Below, piece by piece: positions 17,176 through 26,015 of a stretch of 64,000 bases of DNA. Source of the stretch: Ktedonobacterales bacterium. GTDB taxonomy: Bacteria > Chloroflexota > Ktedonobacteria > Ktedonobacterales > Ktedonobacteraceae. Each line of letters starts with the position of its first letter. Position 1 is the stretch's first letter. The DNA lies in assembly GCA_027451525.1 (NCBI GenBank), contig DAIDJF010000002.1:1-64000 (forward strand), written 5' to 3'. The translations under genes were made by a program, and so were the position numbers. The notes beneath the pieces were generated by a model that ran no database searches, was not told the DNA's origin, and saw nothing but the letters and a program-made list of their open reading frames with translations.

Positions 17176-18450
17176 ATGCGTAGAGTCGTCATTTCCGGCC
17201 TAGGAGTGGTTTCTCCTGTAGGCATTGGCAAAGAAGTATTTTGGCAGAACTTGCTTAAAGGGGTATCTGGAGCGACGACGCTTGAAGATGTCACGGGATG
17301 TAGCCTTTTTGGGCATCACGAATTTGGAGCGCAGGTGGTATGTGAAGCCTCAGACTTCGACCCCAATATTCATCATGTACCTGCGGTCTACCATACCGCA
17401 GATCGTTTTATTCAATTTGCCTTTGCAGCGGCGCATCAGGCGGTGTATGACGCACAACTCAACCGTGAAGGATGGGATAAAACGCGCGCAGGGATTGCTC
17501 TAGCGACAGCGATATGTGGCACCCAGACACTTGATCTTGAGTTTACAAAAGCAACGCATATGGGACAAGACCCTTTACAAGCGGAGGGAGTTTCATCTTT
17601 TCTCTATGCTGGGGCCATGGGAAACTCGGCGGCACTTGCGCTAGGGTCCCACTACGGTTTTCAAGGTGAATGCGCCACGTTATCAACTGGCTGTATTGGT
17701 GGTTTAGACGCTATCAGCTACGCATATGACAGCATCGCGTATGGCGACCATGATCTGATGCTGGCAGGCGCATCAGAGGCACCCATTACACCCATCACGA
17801 TTGCCGCGTTTGATATCATTAACTGTCTCTCGCATCATACTGATCCTAGAACAGCATCGCGTCCTTTTAGTCGTGATCGAGACGGGTTTGTGCTTTCCGA
17901 GGGATGTGGTCTGGTCGTATTAGAAGAGCTAGAACATGCGTTAGCGCGTCACGCGCCCATCTATACCGAAATCACAGGCTACGATGTTGCTGAACATGCT
18001 GTACATATGACCGATATGTCACCAGAAGGACATGATCTGGCGCGTGCTATTCAGGGTGCACTATGCAATGCCAATCTGACACCACGCGATATCGACTTTG
18101 TAAATGCGCATGGCACATCGACGCCACAAAACGACTATTTCGAGACACTGGCATTAAAAGAAGCACTTGGTGAACATGCCTATGGACTCCCCATCAACTC
18201 AACAAAGTCGATGGTGGGACACGCCCTCGCAGCCGCCAGCGCGGTAGAAGTCGTTGCGTGTGCCATGAGCATACGCACACAGCGTATTCACCCGACGATT
18301 AACCTTGAGGACCCCGATCCTCGTTGCGATCTGGACTATGTTCCCCACCAGAGTCGTTCACAACTCATTCGTCGCATGCTAACGACGGCGAGCGGTTTTT
18401 CTGGATTACACGCGGCAATGATCCTTGAATCCTATCCGGTGGAGGCGTAA
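17176..18450 (+). CDS. Type II polyketide ketosynthase alpha (KAS II/FabF fold)
   Basis: This condensing enzyme extends the polyketide chain on an ACP by decarboxylative Claisen condensation, working as a heterodimer with the next gene product. The 424 residues keep the full thiolase-fold catalytic triad: Cys173 in STGCIGG, His312 in NAHGTSTP and His349 in KSMVGHA. AGAAAGGA precedes the ATG. Its stop overlaps the next start by one base (TAATG), implying translational coupling. The pairing with an inactive paralogue, an ACP and a cyclase-like protein marks it as type II PKS and not fatty acid synthesis. Confidence 0.93.
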   Translation: MRRVVISGLGVVSPVGIGKEVFWQNLLKGVSGATTLEDVTGCSLFGHHEFGAQVVCEASDFDPNIHHVPAVYHTADRFIQFAFAAAHQAVYDAQLNREGWDKTRAGIALATAICGTQTLDLEFTKATHMGQDPLQAEGVSSFLYAGAMGNSAALALGSHYGFQGECATLSTGCIGGLDAISYAYDSIAYGDHDLMLAGASEAPITPITIAAFDIINCLSHHTDPRTASRPFSRDRDGFVLSEGCGLVVLEELEHALARHAPIYTEITGYDVAEHAVHMTDMSPEGHDLARAIQGALCNANLTPRDIDFVNAHGTSTPQNDYFETLALKEALGEHAYGLPINSTKSMVGHALAAASAVEVVACAMSIRTQRIHPTINLEDPDPRCDLDYVPHQSRSQLIRRMLTTASGFSGLHAAMILESYPVEA

Positions 18451-19724
18451 TGACGGCGAAAATTGTAATCACAGGGATGGGGGTTATCTCTCCCTACGGT
18501 ATTGGCCCAGATATCCTTTGGGATAGCCTCATGCGTGGCGAAAGCGGGCTAAAACCATTGACCAACTTCGATACATCGCATATTCAATGCCGTGTCGGTG
18601 GTCAACTACTCGATTTCAGCCCTCAACCATATCTTCCGCCCCGTCTTACGCGGAAAATAGATCGGTTTTCCACCTTTGGTTTGATAGCTACACATCTGGC
18701 CTTACAGAACGCAGGTCTATTGCTTGATGGGAAAAAGCCAGTCTGGAGCCAACAAGAACAAGGGGGAAACCGTGTCGGCATCACGATAGGCAATAATCTC
18801 GGAGGGTGGGAATTCGCAGAGCGCGAATTGCGCAACCTCTGGCAAAAAGGGCCACGCGATGTAAGCCCTTATATGGCAACCGCCTGGTTTCCCGCGGCAG
18901 TACAGGGTAATGTCTCGATCCATTTCGGCATCAAAGGGGTAGGACGCACGTTTTTGAGTGATCGAGCCAGCAGTGCTCTGGCAATATTTCACGCCGCTGA
19001 CTGCCTGCAACGAGGCCGAGCGGATGTGATGATTGCCGGTGGCACGGAAGCTCCATTTTCACCGTATGCAGCGCTATGCTATGAGACATCTGGTCTGATG
19101 TCCAGGCAGGCCTCAACTGGTTCCACGTCCGCATATCGTCCCTTTGATCGCGCACACGATGGCCTCGTCGCAGGTGAGGGGGCTGCGTTCTTTGTGCTAG
19201 AACGTGCTGAAGACGCTGAAAAGCGCGGCGCCACCATTCTAGCAGAACTGACCGGCTGGGCCACGACGAATGATGGGTATGATCTCGTGCATGCCGCACC
19301 TGATGGGAAACGCTATGCAGACGCAATGACGCATGCCATGCAGCGAGCGGACATCACTGCCGATAAAGTTGACTGCATTTTCGCCGCTGGTTCTGCTGTA
19401 CCAGACGAGGATATTTCCGAAACGCGGGCTATCCATCAGGCATTTGGAGAGAACGCTTCCCATATTCCAGTATCGGTACCTAAATCCGCCTTTGGAAATC
19501 TCTTTGGGGCTGCATTTGCAGTCGATCTGGCGCTTGCGCTGCTCGCGATGCAACAACAGGTTATCCCAGCAGCACTGCATCTAGAACAGCCAGCACAAGA
19601 ATGTGACCTTGATTATGTAACAGCCGATCACCGTCCAGCAGCACACATCGATTGTTGTCTGCTCAATGCGCGTGGAATTGGTGGTGCCAATGCTGCCATG
19701 TGCTTGCAACGTTGGCAAGGATAA
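18450..19724 (+). CDS. Type II polyketide ketosynthase beta / chain length factor
   Basis: Also 424 residues and collinear with KS-alpha, this paralogue has lost all catalytic residues. The Cys position is Ala173 (LSDRASSA), the first His is Ala313 (FAAGSAV) and the second His is Asn350 (KSAFGN). That is the pattern of a chain length factor, which forms a heterodimer with KS-alpha and sets the polyketide length. Classical actinobacterial chain length factors usually have Gln at the Cys position, so Ala here is unusual. It is translationally coupled to KS-alpha. Confidence 0.9.
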   Translation: MTAKIVITGMGVISPYGIGPDILWDSLMRGESGLKPLTNFDTSHIQCRVGGQLLDFSPQPYLPPRLTRKIDRFSTFGLIATHLALQNAGLLLDGKKPVWSQQEQGGNRVGITIGNNLGGWEFAERELRNLWQKGPRDVSPYMATAWFPAAVQGNVSIHFGIKGVGRTFLSDRASSALAIFHAADCLQRGRADVMIAGGTEAPFSPYAALCYETSGLMSRQASTGSTSAYRPFDRAHDGLVAGEGAAFFVLERAEDAEKRGATILAELTGWATTNDGYDLVHAAPDGKRYADAMTHAMQRADITADKVDCIFAAGSAVPDEDISETRAIHQAFGENASHIPVSVPKSAFGNLFGAAFAVDLALALLAMQQQVIPAALHLEQPAQECDLDYVTADHRPAAHIDCCLLNARGIGGANAAMCLQRWQG

Positions 19725-19792
19725 ATAGACCTGCATCAATAGACTGAAACCAACATCAACTCATCGTTATCCCAACACAGGAGGACATTTTT

Positions 19793-20044
19793 ATGCCAAG
19801 TAACTTTGCACAGGAAGCCATTACATCGCATGTCGAGGAGATTTTCCACCAACAAATCGGCGATGACACAGAGCTTTTACCAGAAACAGATCTGCTCAAC
19901 GACCTGGGGATGGACTCACTTGAAATGGTTGAGTTAGGACTCAAGATGGAACGCGTTTTTGGGACAAAATTGCCTATCGCCGAACTACGTGCCTGCGTTA
20001 CCATCGAAGAGGTCATCCAACTGGTACAGCGTAAAACAGCGTAA
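19793..20044 (+). CDS. Acyl carrier protein of the type II PKS
   Basis: The 83-residue acidic four-helix carrier protein has the phosphopantetheine site DSLEMVE, with Ser42 as the attachment point in LGMDSLEM. It carries the growing polyketide between the ketosynthase heterodimer and the cyclase. AGGAGGA stands before the ATG. It sits 68 bases after KS-beta and 22 bases before the cyclase gene, consistent with a single operon. Confidence 0.93.
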   Translation: MPSNFAQEAITSHVEEIFHQQIGDDTELLPETDLLNDLGMDSLEMVELGLKMERVFGTKLPIAELRACVTIEEVIQLVQRKTA

Positions 20045-20066
20045 ATTTGAGAAAGGAGCATTTACT

Positions 20067-20528
20067 ATGCCTCGTGCATCACGCTCTATCTTTATCAAAG
20101 GGACTCCAGACGAAGTGTTTGCAATCACGAACGATATTCCGCGCTGGACCGAACTCTATACCAATATGGCTGATGCCAAAATCATTTCGTTCGAGCGAGA
20201 GGGACGCTTTGGCAAACTCGTATTCGAGCTAACCAACAAAGAAGGGCGCACATGGCGTGCCTGGCGTATTTTGGACTTTAAAGATCGTGTAGCCATGTCT
20301 CGTCGCGATGCGCCCTCATTTCCCTATGTTTTTCACCATCTCACCTGGCGTTATGAGCCAGCGGATGGGGGAACATTGATGACATGGACAGACGACTTTG
20401 AAATGGATCCAGCGTCTCCTATCAAAAACGAGGTATCGCTCCAACCCATGCTAGAACACATGGCAGAGGCACAAGAAAACTTCAAAAAAGTGATCGAAGC
20501 CCATCTGGCATCTAGTGCTCTGCATTAG
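20067..20528 (+). CDS. SRPBCC-fold polyketide cyclase/aromatase
   Basis: The 153-residue START/Bet v1-type protein resembles single-domain aromatase/cyclases of type II PKS (WhiE-ORFVI/TcmN-like). Features are the N-terminal strand RSIFIKGTPDEVFAITNDI, a conserved W in PRWTELY, and a C-terminal long helix MLEHMAEAQENFKKVIEAH. It should steer folding and aromatisation of the poly-beta-ketone. GAAAGGAG lies 8 bases upstream of the ATG at 20067; the frame extends further upstream but overlaps the ACP. Last gene of the cluster. Confidence 0.88.
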   Translation: MPRASRSIFIKGTPDEVFAITNDIPRWTELYTNMADAKIISFEREGRFGKLVFELTNKEGRTWRAWRILDFKDRVAMSRRDAPSFPYVFHHLTWRYEPADGGTLMTWTDDFEMDPASPIKNEVSLQPMLEHMAEAQENFKKVIEAHLASSALH

Positions 20529-20670
20529 AGGTAAGCGAACGGGTAAGCAGGATGAATGACAGAGCGACCGTATAGCAACAAATGGGTAGCCATGCAGTCT
20601 ATGCGTATCGGGATCGTACTGAAATTCTTCCTGTTTTCTCGCGAATGATGCCAGAGATCCATCTATAGGT

Positions 20671-21138
20671 TTAATCTGTGCCATTCCCAGTAAACAAACG
20701 CCAAAGGCCACTACGTTTTTTGGCGTTTGTGAGAATAGCTCCATCCAAGTTTGCAGAGACCAGAACGGTTCCGCGCATATCAGCCCCATTAAGATTGGCA
20801 CTTTTCAGATTAGCATAGCTCAAATCGGCTTCTTTAAGATCAACGTCAGTAAGGTCGGCAGCCATGAGATTCGCACCGCGCAGATTAGCATTCTGCAAAT
20901 TGGCAGCAGCCATGTTCGCAAGGCTGAGATCAGCCTCTTGTAAATTGGTCAACTTCAATTCAGCAAAGGTCAGAACAGCATAACTGAGATTGGCCTGGCT
21001 CAAATTAGCCAGACTCAGGTTGACACGACTCAGGTTAGCTTTGCTCAAATCTGGACGCATTTGTGGATTTTCTTTCCTCCATTGGTTCCAATACATTACG
21101 CCCTGTTTAAGGATATAAAGATGATCCGGTTTAGCCAT
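20671..21138 (-). CDS. Pentapeptide repeat protein
   Basis: About 20 tandem A(D/N)Lxx pentapeptides (for example LSKANLSRVNLSLANLSQAN) form a right-handed quadrilateral beta-helix. They are preceded by a 30-residue N-terminal module (LKQGVMYWNQWRKENP) that is common in this family and whose role is unknown. Some pentapeptide proteins mimic DNA and inhibit or protect gyrase, but nothing here shows that. The AAAGGAG motif fits the ATG at 21138 (8-base spacing) better than the ATG 6 bases upstream, giving 155 residues. Confidence 0.9.
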   Translation of the reverse strand: MAKPDHLYILKQGVMYWNQWRKENPQMRPDLSKANLSRVNLSLANLSQANLSYAVLTFAELKLTNLQEADLSLANMAAANLQNANLRGANLMAADLTDVDLKEADLSYANLKSANLNGADMRGTVLVSANLDGAILTNAKKRSGLWRLFTGNGTD

Positions 21139-21381
21139 TATCATAGCTCCTTTTCCCCGTCTGATGGCTGTATTATAAATATAGTAGCTAAAATAGAGCA
21201 AGTTTATCCCCTTTTTGGGTATTATCAGGCCAATCAGATGAATATGCTCTAGTCTCTATATAGTTTACTCTATTGCATAGCACGAAAAACACCAGCATTC
21301 TTTCTTTAGCCTTTTAAAGCAAATCCATTTCAACAACGGTAGAAGATGCCATACGCTCTCCCCCCATACAAATAGCAAGCC

Positions 21382-21410
21382 TTGACAAACATCTTCAACT
21401 CCCATATTAT
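21382..21410 (+). promoter_or_regulatory. Sigma-70-type promoter of the arsR-like operon
   Basis: TTGACA (21382-21387) and TATTAT (21405-21410) are separated by exactly 17 bases. The -10 box lies inside the left arm of the large palindrome that follows, which argues for repression by a protein bound there. Confidence 0.75.
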
Positions 21411-21447
21411 AAAGACGTTCGATATATATCGAACGTCTTTATAATAT
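21404..21447. promoter_or_regulatory. Perfect 44-bp palindromic operator
   Basis: Bases 21404-21425 (starting ATATTATAAAGACGTTCGAT) are the exact reverse complement of 21426-21447, with no spacer. The sequence begins at the -10 box and ends 42 bases before the regulator's start codon. ArsR-type dimers bind such inverted repeats, so I infer autoregulation of the downstream pair. Confidence 0.8.
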
Positions 21448-21488
21448 CGTACATACAAGATATTTGATACGGAAAAGAGCACCATAGC

Positions 21489-22145
21489 ATGTCAGAAGAG
21501 CTTCCCACCACACACAGCACACCTGAGAGTGAGCCTGTCACTATGCCAGAGCTACCGCTACGCAAGGTCATTCATACCACGCAGCAACTGAAGGCGATTG
21601 GCGACCCGATACGCACACGTATCCTCGGTATCATTCAGCAGCAACCGGCCACCGCCAAACAGATTGCAGACAGACTCAACATGGCTCCTGGCACAATCAG
21701 CCACCACTTACAGGTCCTTGAAAACGCGGGGCTGGCTCAGATTGTCGCACGGCGTGTCGTTCATGGCATCGTCGCCAAATACTACACACGCACGGCGCGC
21801 ATCTTTGTACATGACTTCTCGCCGGATATCGCGGGTGACACACCAATCGGCTTACGCATCATAAACGCGGCTCGCGATGAACTCGCGGAAACACTGACAG
21901 CGCATGGCGACGCTATTTTTAACAAAGCAGGCTTTCCGCATGCTCGCCTCTCTCCTGAGCGGGTGCGAGACTACGAAGCACGCATTTTACAGCTTGTCGA
22001 GGATTTTCTTCAGGAACCTGCCGACCCCAACGGACAGATCTATGGCCTCTGCACGGCTTTTTTTCTTGCCCCACCTTACCTTCAGGCAGCCTCGACAGCA
22101 CAGAATATCCAAACTCCAACTGCTACAGACTCTTCAGACAGTTAA
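21489..22145 (+). CDS. ArsR-type winged-helix transcriptional regulator
   Basis: The 218-residue protein has an ArsR-like HTH at about 35-95: LKAIGDPIRTRILGII, then the recognition region AKQIADRLNMAPGTISHHL. The C-terminal ~120 residues are not the metal-binding type (no Cys pair) and probably sense a ligand or mediate dimerisation. The gene lies 15 bases before an MFS transporter and behind a promoter covered by a perfect palindrome, so it most likely represses the transporter until an effector binds. No strong ribosome binding site is evident (GAAAAGAG upstream). Confidence 0.88.
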   Translation: MSEELPTTHSTPESEPVTMPELPLRKVIHTTQQLKAIGDPIRTRILGIIQQQPATAKQIADRLNMAPGTISHHLQVLENAGLAQIVARRVVHGIVAKYYTRTARIFVHDFSPDIAGDTPIGLRIINAARDELAETLTAHGDAIFNKAGFPHARLSPERVRDYEARILQLVEDFLQEPADPNGQIYGLCTAFFLAPPYLQAASTAQNIQTPTATDSSDS

Positions 22146-22160
22146 AAAAGGAGCGCAAGG

Positions 22161-23426
22161 ATGGCAACACAGCAGCCAATGAAACCGAAATTTACGCTCT
22201 CTAGCGACTTCTGGAAATACTGGACGGGCCAAACCATCTCCAATCTGGGTAGTTCCTTTACACAATTTGCCTTACCGCTGCTTGTCTATAAACTGACAGG
22301 CTCAGCGATCAATCTCGGTATTACCTCCGCTGCAACCTTCCTGCCCTATCTGCTCTTTGGCCTCGTGCTAGGCGCATGGACAGACCGCATAGATCGCAAA
22401 CGTATGATGATTGCGGTAGATATCGCCCGCACGCTCATTATTGCCACCATTCCACTCTTCGCGCTCTTGGGAATACTCTCGGTCTGGTGGATTTACGCCG
22501 TGAGTTTTCTTCATACCACGCTGACCATCTGTTTTGAGGCCGGACAATTCGCCGCCATTCCCAACCTGGTCAATCAGGACGATCTGGTGACCGCCAACGG
22601 GCGCATTCAGGCCAGTTACTCAGCCGCAGGTATCCTCGGCCCATTGCTGGCAGGTGTATTGTTGCTAGTCATGCCACTGGCTTTTCTGATGAGTTTTGAC
22701 GCGCTCTCGTTCCTGATTTCAGCTGGGTCACTCGCTCTGATTGGCATGAGTTTTAACACGATAGAAAAAGAAAAGAAAACCACGAAGATCAGCGCGGATG
22801 TGCTAGAAGGCTTACGTTATGTATTGAGGCATCCCGTTTTACGCAATATCTCGTTGATGATGGCACTAGTCAACTTTATCAGTTCAACAACCTACGCGCA
22901 ACTGGTCTTGTTCGCGCGCAATCAATTGCAGGCCACAGATACGCAAATTAGCCTGCTTTTCTCGGCAGGCAGCGTGGGAGTGGTCATTCTCGCGTTGTTG
23001 GCAGGCCCACTACGCAAACGCTGGTCCTTCAGCACGGTCGCCCTGGGAGCACTGATGACAGAAGGACTGCTCACGCTGCTTATGGCGCAAGTTCACTGGT
23101 ACTGGCTTGCAGTCATCATTTGGACCATCGCCTCTGGTCTAGGAATTCTCTTCAACATCAACACGAGCAGTCTGCGGCAAGCAATTGTGCCCAACCAGAT
23201 GCTTGGACGAGTGATTAGTATTGCCAGTGTCCTCGCGTGGTCGGCCATTCCCCTGGGTTCGTTAGCCGGCGGGTTCGCGATCAGTTGGACCAAGAACGTG
23301 GGGCTGGTCTACGGGGTAATTGGCGCGTTGGTCTTTCTCATTCCGCTCTGCTTCTCGTTTACAGCACTGGGCCACGCCGACCGCTATCTGCCCAAAGCCG
23401 AATCAGTAGCACAGGAGACGGTATAA
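22161..23426 (+). CDS. MFS transporter (MFS_3/EntS-like)
   Basis: The 421-residue protein has about 12 membrane helices and the MFS loop signature GAWTDRIDRKRMM between helices 2 and 3. The N-terminus WKYWTGQTISNLGSSFTQFALPLLVY is typical of the MFS_3 exporters that expel small molecules such as siderophores, macrolides or tetracyclines. AAAAAGGAG precedes the ATG. It is co-transcribed with the ArsR-type regulator and ends at a strong hairpin. Substrate unknown. Confidence 0.9.
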   Translation: MATQQPMKPKFTLSSDFWKYWTGQTISNLGSSFTQFALPLLVYKLTGSAINLGITSAATFLPYLLFGLVLGAWTDRIDRKRMMIAVDIARTLIIATIPLFALLGILSVWWIYAVSFLHTTLTICFEAGQFAAIPNLVNQDDLVTANGRIQASYSAAGILGPLLAGVLLLVMPLAFLMSFDALSFLISAGSLALIGMSFNTIEKEKKTTKISADVLEGLRYVLRHPVLRNISLMMALVNFISSTTYAQLVLFARNQLQATDTQISLLFSAGSVGVVILALLAGPLRKRWSFSTVALGALMTEGLLTLLMAQVHWYWLAVIIWTIASGLGILFNINTSSLRQAIVPNQMLGRVISIASVLAWSAIPLGSLAGGFAISWTKNVGLVYGVIGALVFLIPLCFSFTALGHADRYLPKAESVAQETV

Positions 23427-23430
23427 CGTA

Positions 23431-23468
23431 GTAGAGGTAGCCCTCCTGTCGAGGAGGGCTACCTCTAC
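23431..23468. terminator. Bidirectional terminator hairpin
   Basis: GTAGAGGTAGCCCTCCT (23431-23447) and its exact reverse complement (23452-23468) form a 17-bp stem with a 4-base loop between the convergent MFS and tex genes. There is no long T-run on either side. Confidence 0.75.
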
Positions 23469-23483
23469 GATGCGATAAGACGT

Positions 23484-25784
23484 TTATATGCCACGCATAC
23501 TGAGTTGCACGCGCCCACGCTGCATATCTACTTTGAGGACGCGCACCTGCACGACCTGACCGACAGCAACGACGCTGAGCGGGTCTTTCACAAAGCGATC
23601 AGCCATCTCGGAAACGTGGACGAGGCCATCTTGTTTCACGCCGATATCGACGAACGCGCCAAAGTCTACAACATTGCGCACCGTTCCCTGTAGGACCATA
23701 CCGACTTGCAGGTCTTCCATCTTGAGAACGTCCTGGCGCAAGAGAGGCGCAGGTAAGGCTTCGCGTGGGTCCAGGCCGGGTTTTTCCAGGTTTTCCAGAA
23801 TATCGCGCAAGGTTGGCAGACCTACCTGGACCTGCGTGGCAACATCAGCCCACATCTCATCTTCATTATCGCCGCTGTTCTTGCGATTGCGACTATTGCG
23901 TCCCAGACTACTTTGCAATTTGAGCAACTGGCGAAACTGCGCAATACGTTCCGCTGGCTTGAGCTTCTTATCATCGCCTCCAGGCAACATGTGCAGCAAC
24001 GCGCGTGCGGCTTTATAGCTTTCAGGGTGAATAAAGGTGTTATCGAGCGGTTCCGCGCCATTGGCAATCTTGAGGAAGCCTGCCGCCTGCACAAATGTTG
24101 CAGGCCCAACACCAGGAACCTTGAGTAGCTCTTCGCGGGTCTTAAAAGCACCATGCTCTTCGCGATACTTCACAATCGCATTAGCAACACGCGCATTAAT
24201 ACCTGATACATGTTTGAGCAACGCGGCAGAGGCCGAGTTGACCTCGACACCCGCGAAGTTGACACAGGAAACAACCACACGTTCTAACATGGAGGCCAGT
24301 TCTTTCTGATCAACATCGTGCTGATACAGGCCGACACCGACCGCCTTCGGATCAATCTTTACCAGTTCTGCCAGTGGATCCTGTAAACGGCGTGCAATTG
24401 AGATCGTGCCGCGTTGTGTGGCATCCAGCGTGGGAAACTCCTGGCGGCCCGCTTCTGAGGCCGAGTAGACCGATGCTCCCGCTTCGTTGACAATTACATA
24501 GCCGATATCTAGAGACGCATTTTCCTGTTTCAGGTCGCGTAGTAGATTCGCTACCATCTGCTCTGTCTCACGCGAGGCGGTTCCATTGCCAATCGCAATC
24601 ACCTGAATGCCATGCTTTTTTAGCAAGGCGCGCAGTTGTTGCACAGCCCGCTCTGACTGATGGAGATACATCGTGTCCGATTCGATGTATTTGCCCGTTT
24701 CATCGACAACCGTGAGTTTACAGCCCGTGCGAAAGCCAGGATCGACGCCCAAGACCTTCTTGCCACGTAGAGGCGGCTGGAGCAACAAATTGCGCAGGTT
24801 CGTGGCGAAAATCTGGATGGCATGTTCCTCGGCACGGCGCGTCATCTCAACCCGTACCTCGCGTTCCATTGCGGGGGAGAGGAGGCGTTTATACCCATCT
24901 TCCATAGCCTCTGAGAGTTGGTGCGCAAAGGGCGAGGTTGGCCTGATTGGATAGTGTGCCGTAATCTGTGCTTGAACCTGCTCATAGGGCAGGTCAACGT
25001 TCACGCGCAAAACACCTTCGCGTTCCGCACGATTCAAAGCCAGGATGCGATGCGGCACGAGTTTCGTGATATCTTCCTGAAACTCGTAATAGAGTTGATA
25101 GACGCCATTCGGGTCTTTCTCGGCAAGCTTTTCCGCATCTACAAGTTTCGCACTGAAACGCGACTGTTTGAAAAAGGTAGCACGCACATTGCCGCGCACA
25201 TTGGCATCTTCAGCAATCACTTCAGCGACGATATCACACGCTCCCGCGTAGGCTTCCAGACTGGTATCGACGCCCTTTTCAGCATCGAGGAATGGACGTG
25301 CATATTCTTCGCGCAAAGCTTCATAATCGCCTGCTGACTCCAATTGCTGCAAAATATAATCAGCCAGTGGTGCCAGCCCTTTTTCACGTGCGACACTGGC
25401 GCGTGTTTTGCGTTTGGGGCGATAGGGCAAGTAGAGGTCTTCCACCTCTTGCAACGTAGTTGCCGCCTCGATCTGCACGGCAAGCTCGGGGGTCATCTTG
25501 CCCTGACCGCCGATCAAGCGATGCACATCCAGTTTACGCTCATGCAAGGCGCGCAAGGCGGCGGAGCGGTCGGCAATAGCTTGTATCTGCACCTCGTCAA
25601 GGCTACCTGTTACTTCTTTGCGATACCGAGCGATGAAAGGAATAGTGTTCCCCTCGTCAAGTAACTCAATAGTGCGGGCAATCTGCCCACTTGCGAGTGT
25701 AAGCTCGACACTGAGCGTTTGCGCTAGTGCGGAAAGAGAGAGCGTTTCATGTAGAACAGGTATTGTTTCTGGATATTGACTCAT
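23484..25784 (-). CDS. tex: Tex-like S1 RNA-binding transcription accessory protein
   Basis: The ~766-residue protein has the full Tex architecture: helical N-terminal domain (FIARYRKEVTGSLDE), YqgF-like RNase H fold around VLGVDPGFRTGCKL, helix-hairpin-helix repeats (LLKVPGVGPATFVQ) and a C-terminal S1 domain (GMVLQGTVRNVVDFGAFVDIG). Tex binds nucleic acids at the transcription complex and is a conserved housekeeping factor. A TTG start at 25802 is also open; the ATG at 25784 with AGGA shortly upstream is preferred, though spacing is tight. Single gene. Confidence 0.95.
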   Translation of the reverse strand: MSQYPETIPVLHETLSLSALAQTLSVELTLASGQIARTIELLDEGNTIPFIARYRKEVTGSLDEVQIQAIADRSAALRALHERKLDVHRLIGGQGKMTPELAVQIEAATTLQEVEDLYLPYRPKRKTRASVAREKGLAPLADYILQQLESAGDYEALREEYARPFLDAEKGVDTSLEAYAGACDIVAEVIAEDANVRGNVRATFFKQSRFSAKLVDAEKLAEKDPNGVYQLYYEFQEDITKLVPHRILALNRAEREGVLRVNVDLPYEQVQAQITAHYPIRPTSPFAHQLSEAMEDGYKRLLSPAMEREVRVEMTRRAEEHAIQIFATNLRNLLLQPPLRGKKVLGVDPGFRTGCKLTVVDETGKYIESDTMYLHQSERAVQQLRALLKKHGIQVIAIGNGTASRETEQMVANLLRDLKQENASLDIGYVIVNEAGASVYSASEAGRQEFPTLDATQRGTISIARRLQDPLAELVKIDPKAVGVGLYQHDVDQKELASMLERVVVSCVNFAGVEVNSASAALLKHVSGINARVANAIVKYREEHGAFKTREELLKVPGVGPATFVQAAGFLKIANGAEPLDNTFIHPESYKAARALLHMLPGGDDKKLKPAERIAQFRQLLKLQSSLGRNSRNRKNSGDNEDEMWADVATQVQVGLPTLRDILENLEKPGLDPREALPAPLLRQDVLKMEDLQVGMVLQGTVRNVVDFGAFVDIGVKQDGLVHVSEMADRFVKDPLSVVAVGQVVQVRVLKVDMQRGRVQLSMRGI

Positions 25785-25965
25785 CTGTTCCTGTGTAGCC
25801 AAATAGTCAGCCTACCTTCTATAACGACGTTCAAAAAGGGAATGCCAGAGAAAATCGTACCACGCAGGTCAATACATCCGCGTACCAGCGTGTAGGAAAA
25901 GTAGAGGCAACAGGCTCTTTACGATGACGCTAAAATGGGAATATATAGGTGATGAGAGATGTTGC

Positions 25966-25993
25966 TTGCAATACAACGTATGTATGATACAAT
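25966..25993 (+). promoter_or_regulatory. Possible promoter of the sigma-70 gene
   Basis: TTGCAA (25966-25971) and TACAAT (25988-25993) with a 16-base spacer lie about 23 bases before the first ATG of the sigma gene. It is a reasonable but unproven match. Confidence 0.4.
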
Positions 25994-26015
25994 AAGCCAG
26001 GACTAGAGTGATCTC

